NCBI RefSeq assembly: GCF_022539665.2
Contig: NC_081340.1
Location: forward strand, 5,951,357 to 6,015,356
Source of the DNA: Daphnia carinata
Taxonomy: Eukaryota > Arthropoda > Branchiopoda > Diplostraca > Daphniidae
Length of the DNA stretch: 64,000 bases
Direction of reading: 5' to 3'
Shown: in pieces, positions 1 through 13,060 of the stretch
Layout of the letters: the number at the start of each line of letters is the position of its first letter
Position numbering within the stretch: position 1 is the first letter of the stretch
The notes under the pieces: model-generated
The model's database searches: none
What the model was told of the DNA's origin: nothing
Seen by the model: only the letters and a program-made list of their open reading frames with translations
Translations under genes and position numbers: made by a program

Positions 1-1806
1 GGGAAGAAGTAAATTAGCAGATTAGAAGGAATTAAATAAAAAAAGATGACAAAACCGAGCGCGATTTCACTTAACGATGTAGTTAAAGGCCAGACACGGG
101 GCAGAAAGACACGCACATTAAGCCGCCACGACTGCCGTCAACTTAGTGACTGATTCAGCGCACTTCTTTTTTGGAATCGTCATCATCGCCATGATCATAA
201 AAAAAAAAAAAATCGAGAGAGATACTTTTCACGAAAAGGGCGGGGCCTTGATGAAAAAAAAAAAAAAAAGAAACCCACAAGGAAGGCGGTTTGCCAGAGT
301 GCAATTCCCTCCTCTACGTACGCAACATATATTGTTTTATTTGATTTCCTTTTCTATTTTTTTTCCCTTTCTTTATCTACACCCAGAAAGTTAAAAAAGA
401 ATTTCACTATTTTCGGGCGTCATGGGCCGATGGGTGCCACCTGGCGGGTTGTTGCGTCTTGCTGTTTGCGTCCCCAACCGGATCGCGGTCATCAAAGACT
501 CGTTATCGATTTGACAAGTTTCCTGACTCTCTCTTTCTTTCTCTATGAAACATGTGAACAAATACGTGACACGACATGCTCTTTCTTGACTACCGACGAT
601 GAGCTACGGCTAAATGGGTGACGGGCCATGAAAAAAAAATAAAAGCATATCAGCGCATCCGGTCAAAAGAGAAACAAGTGCTACAAAGAATTTCGGTTTG
701 TTTTCTTTTGTCTTTTTAAAAACTTTTTTCTTAATAAAGTTCAATATTTTTTTTTGGGGGGGGTTTTTCTCGGTTCGAATGATAAGGAACAAGTAGCCGG
801 ATGAGTTCCGGAAACCCGAGAATCATCCAAGGTAACACGAGAGTAGGCAAAAACGATGTCGTCGAAGCAAAAGAACAGACGCAATAGCGCAACAGCAACA
901 ACAACAGTGGAGGGGAAGCACTCGCTGGATTCTAGGTGAAGAAAAAAGAAATTGGCCTTGGTTTTCTGAGTAAAACGAAGGCCACTACTACCCCCGCAGA
1001 CTGACGGACGGGATGGCCGGACGGACGAAATAAACGGACTATGTATGTGTGTTTTCATGATCCTCTCTGTTTTGGGTTTCGCCTCAAGCCCGACCCTACT
1101 TCATTAGCATCAAATCATGCGCCGATGCTCGTTTGTTTTTGTTTTTTTCCCAAGGATATTCTCTCTCACCACTGGATTCCGCGCATGCATACATACGCAC
1201 ACGTAACGTACGCATATTTCGTATGATTCTTTTTTTCTGCTTTCAGGCGCGCATAAATCCTATCGCTTACGACCTCTTCTTCACTTCTTGCCAGCCATCA
1301 CTTCCTGGACACATCCCAGACTTAAGGAATGAGTCCCCCTCCCCCCAATCTTGTTTATGGATTCATAAAATACACAAACATTTTTTTTTCTTTCCTCCTC
1401 TTCCTACTTTTTTTTCTTCTCCCCTTTCAATCATTTCATTCTTCTTCTTTTATATCTTTCTCTCCATTTAGCGTTGTGTCTGTTTTCTAGTGGCCATCAC
1501 GCCCCCCCCCCCTCTTTTACGATCCCGACGTCGACATCACCCCCCCAAAAAACCCATTCTCGCTTAGTTTATCTGACTCGACTGAAAAGCCCAGCTGTGC
1601 CAGCATCTCGTGTCAACCCCTAGATACGCACGCGCAGGCCATTAGAACTTTTAAAACGACCTCAACGCCGAAACGCTCTTCCGCATAAGAAAAAATAGAA
1701 AAGGAAAAGATCGTCATGACTTAAGAAAAAATCGAGGTCACATTATGGGTACGGACGGCCTGGCGAATGAAAAAGAGAAAAGGAAATGTTTTGTCATGTT
1801 GCCCAC
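1..1806 (-). other. Intron of the RhoGAP gene (left part of window)
   Basis: No exon was found here on either strand. The minus-strand exon ending at 1807 is followed by a GT donor (1806-1805), and the RhoGAP-domain sequence that follows in the family is absent from the rest of the window, so this is read as intron continuing past the left edge. It is rich in A, T and CT tracts, and its open frames are low-complexity. Confidence 0.6.
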
Positions 1807-4800
1807 CTGAAAAAGGAGATGAGTTTGCCGTGTTTGCGTAGAACGGGTTTCGTTGGCAAATGATCGGTGCTGCCGCCGCTGCTACCACTGCATCCGGACT
1901 GGTTCAACAGGTGGTGCGTCTTGCTGCTGGCCGGATTCGAACCGCCGACCACGACGACTGACGTCGTGTTGGGCAAAGACAAATGAGCCGGCACTTTGTC
2001 ACCGATGATGCGAACACATTCGGACGGAAAGAAACCGACATCGAAGCCGCGTTTGCCTCGCCACCACATACTCTCTTCGGGCGGAGGCATATCGATGACG
2101 GAGATCATATCACCCACCTAAAAATAGCCAAGCAACAACACCAAACGTAAAAACATTGTCACATAACATGAGACACAGACACCAAGATGGAAGACCGTCG
2201 CCGGCCAATTCTTCTACAAGATTGAGCAGTTTTGAGAATCTTTTTGTTTCGCTTCCTATGTCTTACACGCTGCACGACGGATTACTTGATTGTTGCTCCT
2301 ATTTGAGAGACTCTCCACATATATAAAGAGAGAGCGTCAGCGCATGCCGGCGGCTCTCTACGTCTCGACAAGGAAAAAAAAACCAGTCGGAGAAGGGATA
2401 ATGATATGCAAAAACCGATTAAGGACTTCTACATATTTTTTTTTTTTAAGAAACAAAACATAACTAAAATAATAATAAAGAATCAAAAAAGAGGGGAGAA
2501 AAAATAATGGACTGCGGTATCCGTCTGTGTCTATCATAAATGAATGATGGGGCAGGCCAGAAAAACTAGTGGGTTTTCATGACGTACTTCGAAGCTGATT
2601 TCGTCTGAAGCGATGGCCGCATAGCGACGGACGGCGTAGGCAGCGGCCACGGCCGGCGTGTTGATCTCGGCGTCGGCATCATCGGATGGTGGCGGAGGGT
2701 AAAGCCGCCGACCTCGGTTATCCACTTCGAGCCAATTGAGGACAGGCGCGCAGTTGATCAAATTGCCGGCGATGGCGCTCAGACGATTGACGTAGCTGGA
2801 CAGCAGAGGCCTCAGCGCCACCTAGTCGAAAATGGGAAAGAATCAACAACAAGCGTACCACACAAAAATGGGAGCCCGCTAAAAACATATACACACACAC
2901 ACAACACATTCTCGTGTTTTCACACACAACAAACGGACCCAAGAGGTGAAAGTGGAGGAGAGATAGACCCGTCTTTAAAAATAAACCTGGCCACCATAAA
3001 AAAAGAGGACCATCCATCTTTGACGTCTACTGCGGAAGACCTGAGATGACACGTTTCTTTCTTAATTAACACAACTTTTGCCCTTCCTGGCTGTACCTCT
3101 CCCCCCCTAGAGGCTTGTCAGGGCCTCAACGAAGCCTATCATTACGAGTAAATAGAAACAAATCGGCGGGAGAGAGGGGGGACAACTAAATTACCTTTGT
3201 AACGAATAACATATGGCTTGATTCATTAGCCCAACAACAACAACACGAGATAGTGAAATACAAGCGGGAAATACTTTGTGTTCCGATGGGCGGCAGAAAC
3301 GCGGATAAAATATTATTTATACCTGCTCTTTACTGCCATTGGCACTCGAACACGGCCAACACGAGTGACGTCTGCGATGATCGTGGAGCTGGATGCGGAT
3401 TTGGACAACGTAGAGCCGATCGATCCACACACAATTACGCTGGCCCGTCGTCACTGGAACCACCGGATCGACCGACTGTACGGCCATCATTCGCGATAGC
3501 ACGCGTTCGACTGATCCTCACGAAAAAAAAAACAACAAGATTTTGCCTTCCACTTCTTCACAGACGAAAGAAGAAGACGCTCCTAACCATCGGTCCGTCT
3601 AACTCCCTTACTATTAATAGTCCAGCTGACTTGACGAGTCTCTCCCCTCCCCTCCCTTTTCAACATAGGGGCGCGATATGTGTGTGTGTGTGTATATTTC
3701 CGTTTAGGTTGTTGCCTCTTTCTTTCTATTTCACTCTTGGGCACTGCGTACGTACGCGTCCATGTGTGTGTGTGTCGGGCCGTGCATGCTTGTTATTTAC
3801 CTCGGCTGGTTGGTTGACGTTTTCAGGCAAGAGAGGCAGTTGGCTGAACTTGCGGTCGTAAATGCAACGGTGGAGCTGCTCATCCAGCAGCCGGAAATGT
3901 TCGTAAGAGCGACGGACGACCCAGGACTTGCCGTAGCTGGTGATTTGCAGCGCCACGAGAGCTACTTCCGATTCGCTTGAGGAAGAGACCACCTTGCCCG
4001 TCTCTTCGTGCAGTTGGATCTGCTCCCGAGAATTAAATAAACAAAAATTTAAATATGGTAAACAGAAAACAAACGTTGACAACTGGTTTTCTTTATTGGC
4101 CCCGCCGAAGGTGGTCGGGCAGTTGTCGAAGATTGACGACCGGTCGTGAATGACGCATAACACGATGTAGTTACACACAACGTACCGTTAACGGGCCGAG
4201 ATCGACAACATCGTAATGAAAGTGGGCGCACTCGTCCAGCTTGGGGAATCGTGAGGTCTCCACGGCGGCTGCTGCTGACGATGGCGAACAAGAAGCGATT
4301 CCGCTGGCTCCTGCAGCACTACCGACGTTGCCACCGGCCGACATGACGGGATGCTTGGGCGGTCGGTGCTGGATGCGCACGCTACCGCCACGAGGTGTCC
4401 CCAGTTCCGAGAGTCCGCTGAGTCCGCTCTGTTGTTGATCATTAAAAGATGAAAGTCCCGTAAAAAAAAAAAAAAAGGAAAATGAATTAAAACCAAAAAT
4501 GAGAGTGGAACTAGGATGATAAAAAAAAAAAATGGAAAGGCGAGATATAAAAATAAAGATAGGGAGAAAGAAGAGAATCGTATAAGAAAAAAGGAGCGTC
4601 AGATGGTATGTGTGTATGGTGCACATCATTACGACGGCATTAGGGAAATCGAGCGGGAGCGGCGTCGCGTGAGCGTGACGGAAACGGCGCGGTAACTCCA
4701 GCCGTTCCGCGCCTCTGACGTCGTCGGGGAAAATGTCGAAACCGCCGATGCGCCATAAGGTGAAAGCTTATAACACACACGAGAGAAAAAAAAAACACAA

Positions 4801-5364
4801 GCAGAACGCGTACACACAGAGTCGCTCGTTATCGTGTACACTGATTCTGTTCGGTCACGCCGGTCACACCAGACCCGGGAATGAGAAGAGGCAGATGAAC
4901 TCACGTGCTGCCACCGACGTCGAACACACGACGTCGGCGTTGAAAAGATCTTCTTTTTTTTTTTCGGGATGCAGACTATCCGCATCGCAATCTACACCGC
5001 TGCAGCGTTGCGGCAGATAATAATCAATAATAGAATAGGGTGGGCGGGAATCACGTGGCTCCAAGTTCCATAGCGCAAGAAACGAAAGAGACAGAAGAAA
5101 TGATCGGGAAATCGGGAAAAAAAAGGGGTGACCACATTCATTAAACGTAATGACAATAAGCAACGTGTTTCCCACGACACGATTCACGTCACGCACGAGA
5201 AAGAAAGAAAAAAAAAACGAAATGAACAAAAGAGAGATTAGAATCATTGTAAGGAGAGAGAAATTTTCGATTACGTTAGAGACGAATTTCGGGTCGATAT
5301 CCGCCAGTCCTCTGGAACGCTTGGACGGGGCCGCCAAGTCGCTGGCGCTAGTCACGGCAGCCAT
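1807..5364 (-). CDS. PX-SH3 Rho GTPase-activating protein, N-terminal part (ARHGAP32/33, CdGAPr type); 3' end outside window
   Basis: Partial gene. Proposed exons: 5364-5275, 4766-4633, 4426-4186, 4019-3801, 2821-2588, 2117-1807. Phases agree throughout, giving about 409 codons and an open end. Exons 3-4 encode the PX-like region (ECAHFHYDVVDLG, then ITSYGKSWVVRRSYEHFRLL and HRCIYDRKFSQL). Exon 5 holds YVNRLSAIAGNLINC, and exons 5-6 give the SH3 domain (ISVIDMPPPEESMWWRGKRG, then VGFFPSECV). Exon 6 ends in KHGKLISFFR, where family members run on into the RhoGAP domain. The family stimulates GTP hydrolysis on Rho/Rac/Cdc42 and shapes actin signalling. Exons 3-6 are secure. Exons 1-2 (Ser/Arg-rich, no recognised domain) rest only on phase-compatible splice sites and an ATG at 5364. 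Without the catalytic domain, substrate preference cannot be judged. Confidence 0.85.
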
Positions 5365-7971
5365 GATGCACGTGCTCCTGTAGGTAGGTCAACATTACAA
5401 GAAAAGCTTAAAATTTTAATCATCACACACGCAAATAAAAGACGATAATTATCGTGAATGAGACAACGACTATCAGCACGAAAACAACCAGTTAAAAGAA
5501 CAATAGCGATTGGAAAAAAAAAAAAAACTTGTCAAGAGAACCTGAAAAAAGCCTGACCGACAGAGCCTAAGATTGCCGAGCGCTTCCGGCCGCGGCGGAT
5601 GAACGAAAGATCAAGACTGCGCGACCGCAACATGACCTCCACTTCCCCTTGGCCTCTTCTTTTTTTCTCTGGCGCGATCGAATAAAAAAAGAGGTCTCTA
5701 GACACACTATCTTTTTTTTTCCGAGGGAAAAAATTATGAAAGGGTTGGCAAAGAGCGGTGCACGGTAGATATAGGTCTCATCACGTTGTGATGCCAACGA
5801 CAATGGCCTCGATGAGATAGAAGCGCTCCACTAAATGCGACGTGGCGATGGACTATCAAGACAAACACTGAATCCATCTGACCGTGACCATCTTCTTCTT
5901 CTCTACTTCCTCTTTTTTTCTTCTCTCTTCGACGCCATCGAGGAGCGAGAGCTGCTGTTCTTATACATGTTTTGCCTCTTCTTTCTTCGAATTCTTCTTG
6001 GCGAAGGTTTACGGACGATAAAGTCTGACCGACGTGAAGGAGAATCGCCGGGGGCTGGACCGCGCGCATAACGGTGCCCGGCTCTCTCATCTAATGGTCA
6101 TCCCGCTTTTGTAAAAGTTTTTCGTAAAACTCGCCTGGAGAACTGTCCGGATGAAAGTGACAGACACGCAGAACCCCCCCCCCTCTCTTGCCAACAGCGC
6201 CACTAAATGAACGCACACGCACAGACGCGACGAGTTCTTCGGTAAAAAAAAACGTAAATTCTTTAACAGAGTTTCACTAGTAGATTATTTGGACTGCGAC
6301 TGCACATGGTCGCAGCTGGGAACCGTGTGTTTGGAGGGCTACACACCATTGTACCAAGAGGGGAAAAAAGCTATTTTTCCGAGGCAATGAATAGAAGGAG
6401 CCCTGGTTTGGGGAGAGGCACATACCCTTCAGCTAGAAGAAGGACCTTTTCGGGTTCTCCTTTTTTTCGTTTTTCTCTCTCTCTTTCCCATCACCTCCTT
6501 CGAGCTGTATACACACAGTACCCTCAATAGGTTTCTATACGTTTCGAGTTACACAAAGTCTATGCGCATTCCTTCTGGCCCTAACTGCTGCTGTTGTTAG
6601 AATTCCAAACCGGCGTGAATTCAATTTGAAAAACGTCATGAATAAAGGGAAACAATTGGCGTTGAAAGGCCAACAGAAAAAAAGAAAAAAAAAAAAAGCG
6701 GTTAACCGGTCAATAACCGCACGACTGCAATCCCTCCAGTTTTTATTGAATGGGGGGAGGGGGGCCTCATTTCAGTTATTGCACAAAGAACAAGGGAAGA
6801 ATCAAACCAGTCTAAACACAATCTTGTTTTGCAACAACCTTTTAATGAAACAAACCAAGGTCCCCATGTAAGCTACTGTTTGGTTATCAAGACATGTTTA
6901 ATGAAGCCTAATAGAAATGCCTCACAAACTGACACATAATTCATGCATTATTTCAGGCACGATGAGTGCATGTCAACCTTGCCTAACTTTACTCTTTTTG
7001 CAACGAAAAAGAACTACCTTTATTAGGACCATACTGTCATTTGGATTTTCATTAAATGGTTTTCGATCAGTCTTCAGTCTAATTTTAAAGAAAGTACATC
7101 AATGGTCAATCAAAAAGGAAAACAAAAACTTGGAAATTGTTTCATGGAAAAACTTAAATAGTGGTAGCTCATTCTATTTTTAAAACAAAATACTAGGTAT
7201 TGAGAGGGAGGATATGAAAATCTTCTGTTTCCTGCCTATTTTCTTACTAAGCGGGAAGCTGGAGTCATTGATGCGATACACAGTTTTTTTAAGGGACAGG
7301 GATGTGGGGAAGACTATTCTCCACCATTTTTTTTTTTCAAAAGGGAAAAAACCTTACCTTATAATTCCCGATTCCAACAAATGAACATTCTGCAACACGT
7401 TATCACCGACCAATCACACATGGCTTTTGTTCTTTATCTTGTGATGAATGGATTTTATCACAATGGAACAAGTGGACGAGTTAACAAGCAAAATTGCGCC
7501 ACCAAACTACTGGGATGTTTGACACTAGTCAAACGCGTCCATTAGGCCGATGTTTCCATAGCAGCCGTGAGTGATACTCCACGAAAGGCCAGGCCGGTTT
7601 TCAGACGGATAGAGGTTTGCTCGCTAGAGGCGCCACATGAAAAATGCACGAAATTGAATAAACGCTGCTACACTACCACAATTGAACAGAAATTTAGTGA
7701 TAAAATTTTAAAAAGTGTTTTTTTTTCTTTGAATCAAAAGATTTTTATACTCTCCAGTCTACAGGTTTTAATCAAAGAAACAACTAAAAGTATGCTTCTT
7801 AGCGCCATTACGTTACAGTGTTGATTTCTGCAACTTCAACATAACAAAAACTGAAGACGAGGTACATAGAAAAACAGAGAGGTGGCCGTGAACGCAAATA
7901 CCAGTAAATACACGTGTTTCCCGCGTTCCAATTTTCAGTCTGTTGTTTCTTCAAGGGAGCAGTATAGTGAA
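5365..7971. other. Divergent intergenic region between RhoGAP and SNAPC4
   Basis: This 2.6-kb region separates the start of the minus-strand RhoGAP gene from the start of SNAPC4. It has homopolymer A/T tracts, a C run near 6175-6183 and CT-rich stretches. Short open frames (for example 7567-7824) have no recognisable protein and lack ATG starts or splice support. Promoters and 5' UTRs of both genes presumably lie here, but no specific element could be identified. Confidence 0.5.
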
Positions 7972-10900
7972 ATGAATACAGAAGATGCAGAGGATTCAGA
8001 TTTGAACGACATTCATAAAATTGAAATCGCTCTTGCTGGCACGTCTAGCAGAGATAATGACTCTGAGTACTACGTTCGCTGTAAATATATTTTTACGTTT
8101 CCAACCAGCCCTTCATGAACGATATTTAAATTATTTACTTGCAGCCAAAGAATCTTGACAATTTTTAATGAATTTTTCAGGTGATAGTGGTGATGGCTAT
8201 TCACCAAGTGAGGCAAGTAGTTATCAGCAACATTTGACTCCATCCCATCCTGACAACACATTCTCAATATTTGAAGAGCTGACGTCTGAGTGTGTGGAAG
8301 AAGACCGAATAGTAATATCTGAGTTGGAACCCAGTTATGAAAATGCACTGTGTCTCAACAGAGCCTATCAGTCAATGTTGTTTGAGCTTTCTCAGCAACT
8401 GGAAGTTTTACGGAATGTTAACGAGCACAAACAAAAAATCTTGCTTACTGAAATAGAGATCCTTAAAGCCAAATGTACAAAGAAACCAGGAAAGAAGACA
8501 AAGAAGAAAGCAATCACGTTTTCCTGTTTTGGAATGCCATACTTCAAAGATGAATCATATAATAGTCCTCCATTGAATTCAGATGCCAAGTTAGCCTGCA
8601 ATCTGGGCTATAGAAACATTTCTTTGATACTGATGAATAAGCCTTGTAAGTAAAAACTTAAGAAGGTTCTTATTGGGAAAAGTGTTTAACTACGAATTTT
8701 ATTTGGAGTTTCAAAGTTCGAAATTCGAAAGCTTCGCAAAGGATTAAAAGACCAAGCGATTGTATTGGAATCTACTCGTCTAGTCGGTATTAGAGACAAA
8801 TTGCAAGAACAACTGCAACAATCTTCCGTTTCTGAAGAAGAAAAACCAGCTATTCAAAATCAAATCCAGCCTATTCAGCGTCAAATATATGAAGTCCGTT
8901 CTTTACCCGATGAAATACTTATGAATGTGTCCCCAGGATCATTCGACTGGATCAAAATATCTATTCAATCAGTACCTACTTTAGCCTTTCGGCACTGTTT
9001 CTTATTCTTTTACTATTTTTGTCATCATTTTCTTTCACCTTTTAACGTTGTCGTTGCGCTTCAGTTTTTTAGATCACGTACTCCAGATCAATTAAGGCTT
9101 CATTGGTGGCATTATCTTCGCCCTGGAGTCAATACTCGTGCCTGGACACATGAAGAAAACAGGATGCTGAAGGTAAGTTTTCCGCGGTATCGTTTACATG
9201 TTCACAAATAATTTTGAAAATGTTGTTTTCAGGAATTGATTAAGGACAAAGACAATGGAATAGATTGGAACGAAATAGCAAAGAATTTAAATAAGGGTCG
9301 GACACCGTTTGATTGCTTCCGGCACTATCAAGAAAAATTCAACCTTGAAATTAGAAGGTTTGGTTGGACAAACGAAGATAACGTCTTGCTGCTCAGTCTC
9401 ATCGGCAGCTTCCATGCTGAAAACATGAGTGATATCTATTGGGAGGAAGTAAGGCGAAATTTTCCTGGGAAATCGAAAGCGCAGATTTACGCGTACGTTC
9501 AGTGTCTCATTCCAACACGACAAATCAACTACAGTTAAGTGATAATCATTAATTGGCCATTACTTACAGGCACTTCCGGTATCATCTCTACACGCTTGAT
9601 CCCAGCCCGTTCGCTGCACATGAAGATATCGCTATTTTAGAAGGCATTAAAATGGGATATGGTTTCGCAGACATATCACTGGTCCTTGGGAGGCGAAGCA
9701 TTGCTCAAATCCGCAATCGATACAAAATTATTCAAAAGAGAGGAACAGCATTGGAAAAGGATTGGACAGAGTAATGTTTTCAAATTTATCAACTGTTAAT
9801 ATTAGTATTATTCTATTACTCTTTTTTGTTTAGGAAAGAGAACAACATGCTTCTAGCCATGCCTGACGCCAGTAAGTTACGTGCTCATGTCATGCGAAGA
9901 GATTTTCCAGGTCGCACGTTTGCACAGCTTTTCAGTAGATATCATTATTTACGAATGAAGTCAACATCACCTAAGAAATACATTGAAGATCTTAAGGTAC
10001 GTCATTGACATTTCTTTCAATTTCCAGAACACGTATAACGTATCTTTTTCTTTCTTAAGAATAAAAGAATGTACTCACAGAAAAGTTGGTTCCCAAAAGA
10101 AAACCGGAAGGTCGCTAGCAAGATTGTCAGCATGATGTCTTCCCACGGTTATAAGCACCACGTAGTTGGATCCATGTCGAAAACTCTCCCGATGTTGAAG
10201 AACAGTTTACTGAATTTCTCTAAAGAACGTAACTTGATTATAAGAGGTAAATTACTCCACCCCAATATTCGAGTTCGACATATCAGATGCAAACGATCAG
10301 TGCAGAAGAAAGAGAAAGAACTGAAAGCAATTCTGTGCCCACTGTTGCCTTCGAATGTAAAACGGCCAAGAAGTAAGCACATCTTTCTGTTCTTACTATG
10401 GGGAAAATAATAATCTTTTCCCTTTTTACAGAATTATGTTTTCCCGGCGATGGAAGAGAACTTGGTATCACTTTCACAAGTATATACCGTTTGTTGCAAT
10501 GCAATTTCACGCGTGCACCTGAAATGGAGGAAATCACCGAAGAAAATTGCGAAGAATTCGGAGTAGTCTACGAGAATTGTTTGCCTTTCCAAGAACTTTT
10601 GAATTTAACCAAAAATCTCCCTGTATCTGAGCTTTCGGCTCGTACCCAACAGTTGCATTGGCTGCCTCCTTCACTGGGCACTTTGACTGGATATCGTGGA
10701 CTCGAGCTCCATCGAGCTTACTTACATGCATGTGCGAGCGCTCCGTTTGTGACAGAAAGCAATACTGCGACGATTACAGAAATACCTGATGAACCGACTC
10801 CAGGGCCTAGTGGATACCAATCCGACGTGATGCCTCGAACGATGAATGGGGAAGAAAAAGCGATCGCATCTGGAGGCAACGTTCAACAAGGAAACAATCC

Positions 10901-11807
10901 CGTTTTGGAAGCACCGTTGACTTTGACCGAAAGGTCGGAAATAAAGCAGAGCTCTGGAAAAACTGCAAACTCAAGTGGAATAACTAATCGACTTGTACCT
11001 GAAAACGATGATCGAAATTCCGTTGGAGCATCTATTCAAGTTGAAAATGAGACGAGTTCGGAAATGGAAACGGATGACGAAGATGAAATGGAAGAAGATG
11101 AAATGGAAGAAGATGAGATAGAAGAAGAGGAGATGGAAGAAGAAACTCCAGAACCACCGGAAGTGCCTAATGATGTTTATTTTGGAGACCGAATCGCAGA
11201 TAGTCTACTGCTCGCACGTTTGACGACACTCTTCTTCTGGTCTGGCATCATGGGCAGCATGTAGTAAGTTGATACGTGTACACTTTGTAGTTAAGTTTTG
11301 CTTTTGATTTTCCTCTTAACTTTACAGTGCGTCAGACGTGTCAAATCAAACTAAGGCACAAGAAACAACTACTAACGATCCGCCTCATACTGATTCGACA
11401 AAGGCTACTAAGACGAAGGGCGTTAAGAAAAAGATGAGGTGAGCAGACGCTTAAAATTTCTTCGAAACTCTGACCTTCAAAATTATTGATGTTATTTTTT
11501 AAATACTAGTAAACAAGAAATGAAGAGATTGAGAAACGAGAACATTCGCCGGATCGTTTTAAAACGTTACGGCAAATGTAAATCATTGGAAATGCCCGTT
11601 ACTTCAACGGCTGGGAACGGAGAGAACTTAGGAGATGCAATACCGCCAACAAGCGCTGAGCCTACTGAAGTAGTAGATGTGGAGGACAACCCGCCGCCTG
11701 CGAAGAAATCGAGGAAAACACCGATACGAAGAGGACAAATAAATGTACCTAAAAGCGACCGCGTGACTCGTCATTCCAAGAAATTATGCCAAGATGTTGG
11801 CAATTGA
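7972..11807 (+). CDS. SNAPC4: snRNA-activating protein complex subunit 4 (SNAP190; Myb-repeat transcription factor)
   Basis: Complete 11-exon model: 7972-8080, 8181-8645, 8709-8971, 9065-9172, 9233-9492, 9570-9770, 9834-9996, 10060-10372, 10432-11263, 11328-11438, 11510-11807. It totals 3123 nt (1040 aa) with every junction in phase. SNAPC4 is the large DNA-binding subunit of SNAPc, which recognises the proximal sequence element of snRNA promoters for Pol II and Pol III. The middle carries successive Myb/SANT repeats: RTPDQLRLHWWHYLRP, then WTHEENRMLKELI, IDWNEIAKNL, FGWTNEDNVLLL and EDIAILEGIKMGYGFADISL. The N-terminal part has coiled-coil-like stretches. Exon 9 ends in a very acidic tract (about 11080-11150, EMEEDEMEEDE repeated), and the C-terminus is basic. 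The family's DNA-binding half is well conserved, while the C-terminal half is lineage-specific. It converges on MED27, with 53 bp between stop codons. Confidence 0.95.
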
Positions 11808-11860
11808 ATTTTTCATGTAAATCTATTTGCACCAAACTATTGCCTCTCTTTTCGTTGTAT

Positions 11861-13060
11861 TTATGGTTTACAGTCTTCATGATACGGATCCAAATTTCTC
11901 AAGTCCCTCCATGTAGGTGGCAAAAGATTGTGTAAATGATGTCCACATTTTTTGCATGGGCTAGTAAACAGTGACTGATAGCTATTAAACCATGTCTGTA
12001 AAGTTAATAAGCGGCATAAATTGATTGTTCAACAATGTGAAAGCATTTTCAAGGAATAAATCCAGAATGCAGTAACAATATCGTAACTTACTAAAAATGA
12101 TCTGATAGCTAGATCTGGATATGCTGGTGAATAGAAATGGAGCATGGCCGCATTGGCGTTTTCCGTAACCTTCTTGAACACTTTGTAACGGGATTCACCC
12201 CACATATCAATTTTTCCATCTTCAGTCATCAAGTCTTCCGTAGCGCCTTTTACGACGACCCACTCGACCATCAGTCTCTTAAGAACCACGATGCCTTTCA
12301 TGATCTTGCCTAGGGTTATCTGCAACACTGTGCTTGATCCATAAGGTCGGAAAGTTTCAATCTTCATGTTATCACCCAAGGAACGGCAGAGAGAATTAAT
12401 AACATTGTCAATTTGCCTAGAGATGAAAAACATTATTTTCCTGGTCCTATTCTAATATGAATCAAATCAACATACTGTGGAGGTACATTCTGGCTACTAG
12501 GTTGGATCCTCCTTCTCTTCGCAGGGATAAGTGTAGATCGTTTTAGTGAGTTTTGACTTAGAAGGGTTGTGGCATATCCAGAATATTCTGCCAGCTATTA
12601 TCAATCATTAAAATTAAAGTAATTTGAAAAAAAGCTGGAACTGACACATTATCTGTCCATCTATATGAAGTAATGAGGGACTCATAGAGGTTGAGTGCAT
12701 CTGGAGTACAATCTTGGTTAAGATATCCACTATTTCCTAGTTGAACTTGAACAGAATCAACGCCAGTTATCGCTTCCTCGAATTCTCTAAAAAAATAATG
12801 CAATGCAAATGTAAGTAATGTCAAACGAATTTTTGACAAAATATATGAGCCATATTTTACTTGACACCCGTCTGCACAGCGACCAACTGCTGTTGTAATT
12901 CTGCAACAAATTTTGACTCTTTGCTGTCCTGACCAGACTGAAGCCCGATACCTTCAGCAAGGCTGTGAAAGAGTGTGCCGACATTATTTCTCAGTGATCT
13001 AAGGGATTTCAAAGCAGCTGTAGCTTGGACAATATCCAGCTTGTTTGAATGATCAGCCAT
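11861..13060 (-). CDS. MED27: Mediator complex subunit 27
   Basis: Complete 5-exon model on the minus strand: 13060-12861, 12786-12648, 12594-12476, 12416-12092, 11995-11861, 918 nt, 305 aa (human MED27 is 311). Landmarks match the family along its length: an N-terminal helical region (ALKSLRSLRNNVGTLFHSL), a middle QNSLKRSTLIPAKRRR segment, LQITLGKIMKGIVVLKRL, MTEDGKIDMWGESRYKVF, and the C-terminal zinc-ribbon-like CKKCGHHLHNLLPPTWRD followed by HEDC. MED27 sits in the Mediator tail and joins transcription factors to RNA polymerase II. The start ATG at 13060 is followed directly by the conserved N-terminus. The gene is tail-to-tail with SNAPC4, so the two 3' UTRs probably overlap. Confidence 0.96.

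Noticed and set aside
3253-3861. 202-codon plus-strand open frame
   Set aside because: It overlaps the secure PX exon of the RhoGAP gene on the other strand and the adjoining intron, has no domain and is a shadow frame.
4864-5274. Continuation of the 5364 frame as one long exon
   Set aside because: After the proposed donor the translation becomes low-complexity Leu/Phe/Ser sequence typical of intron.
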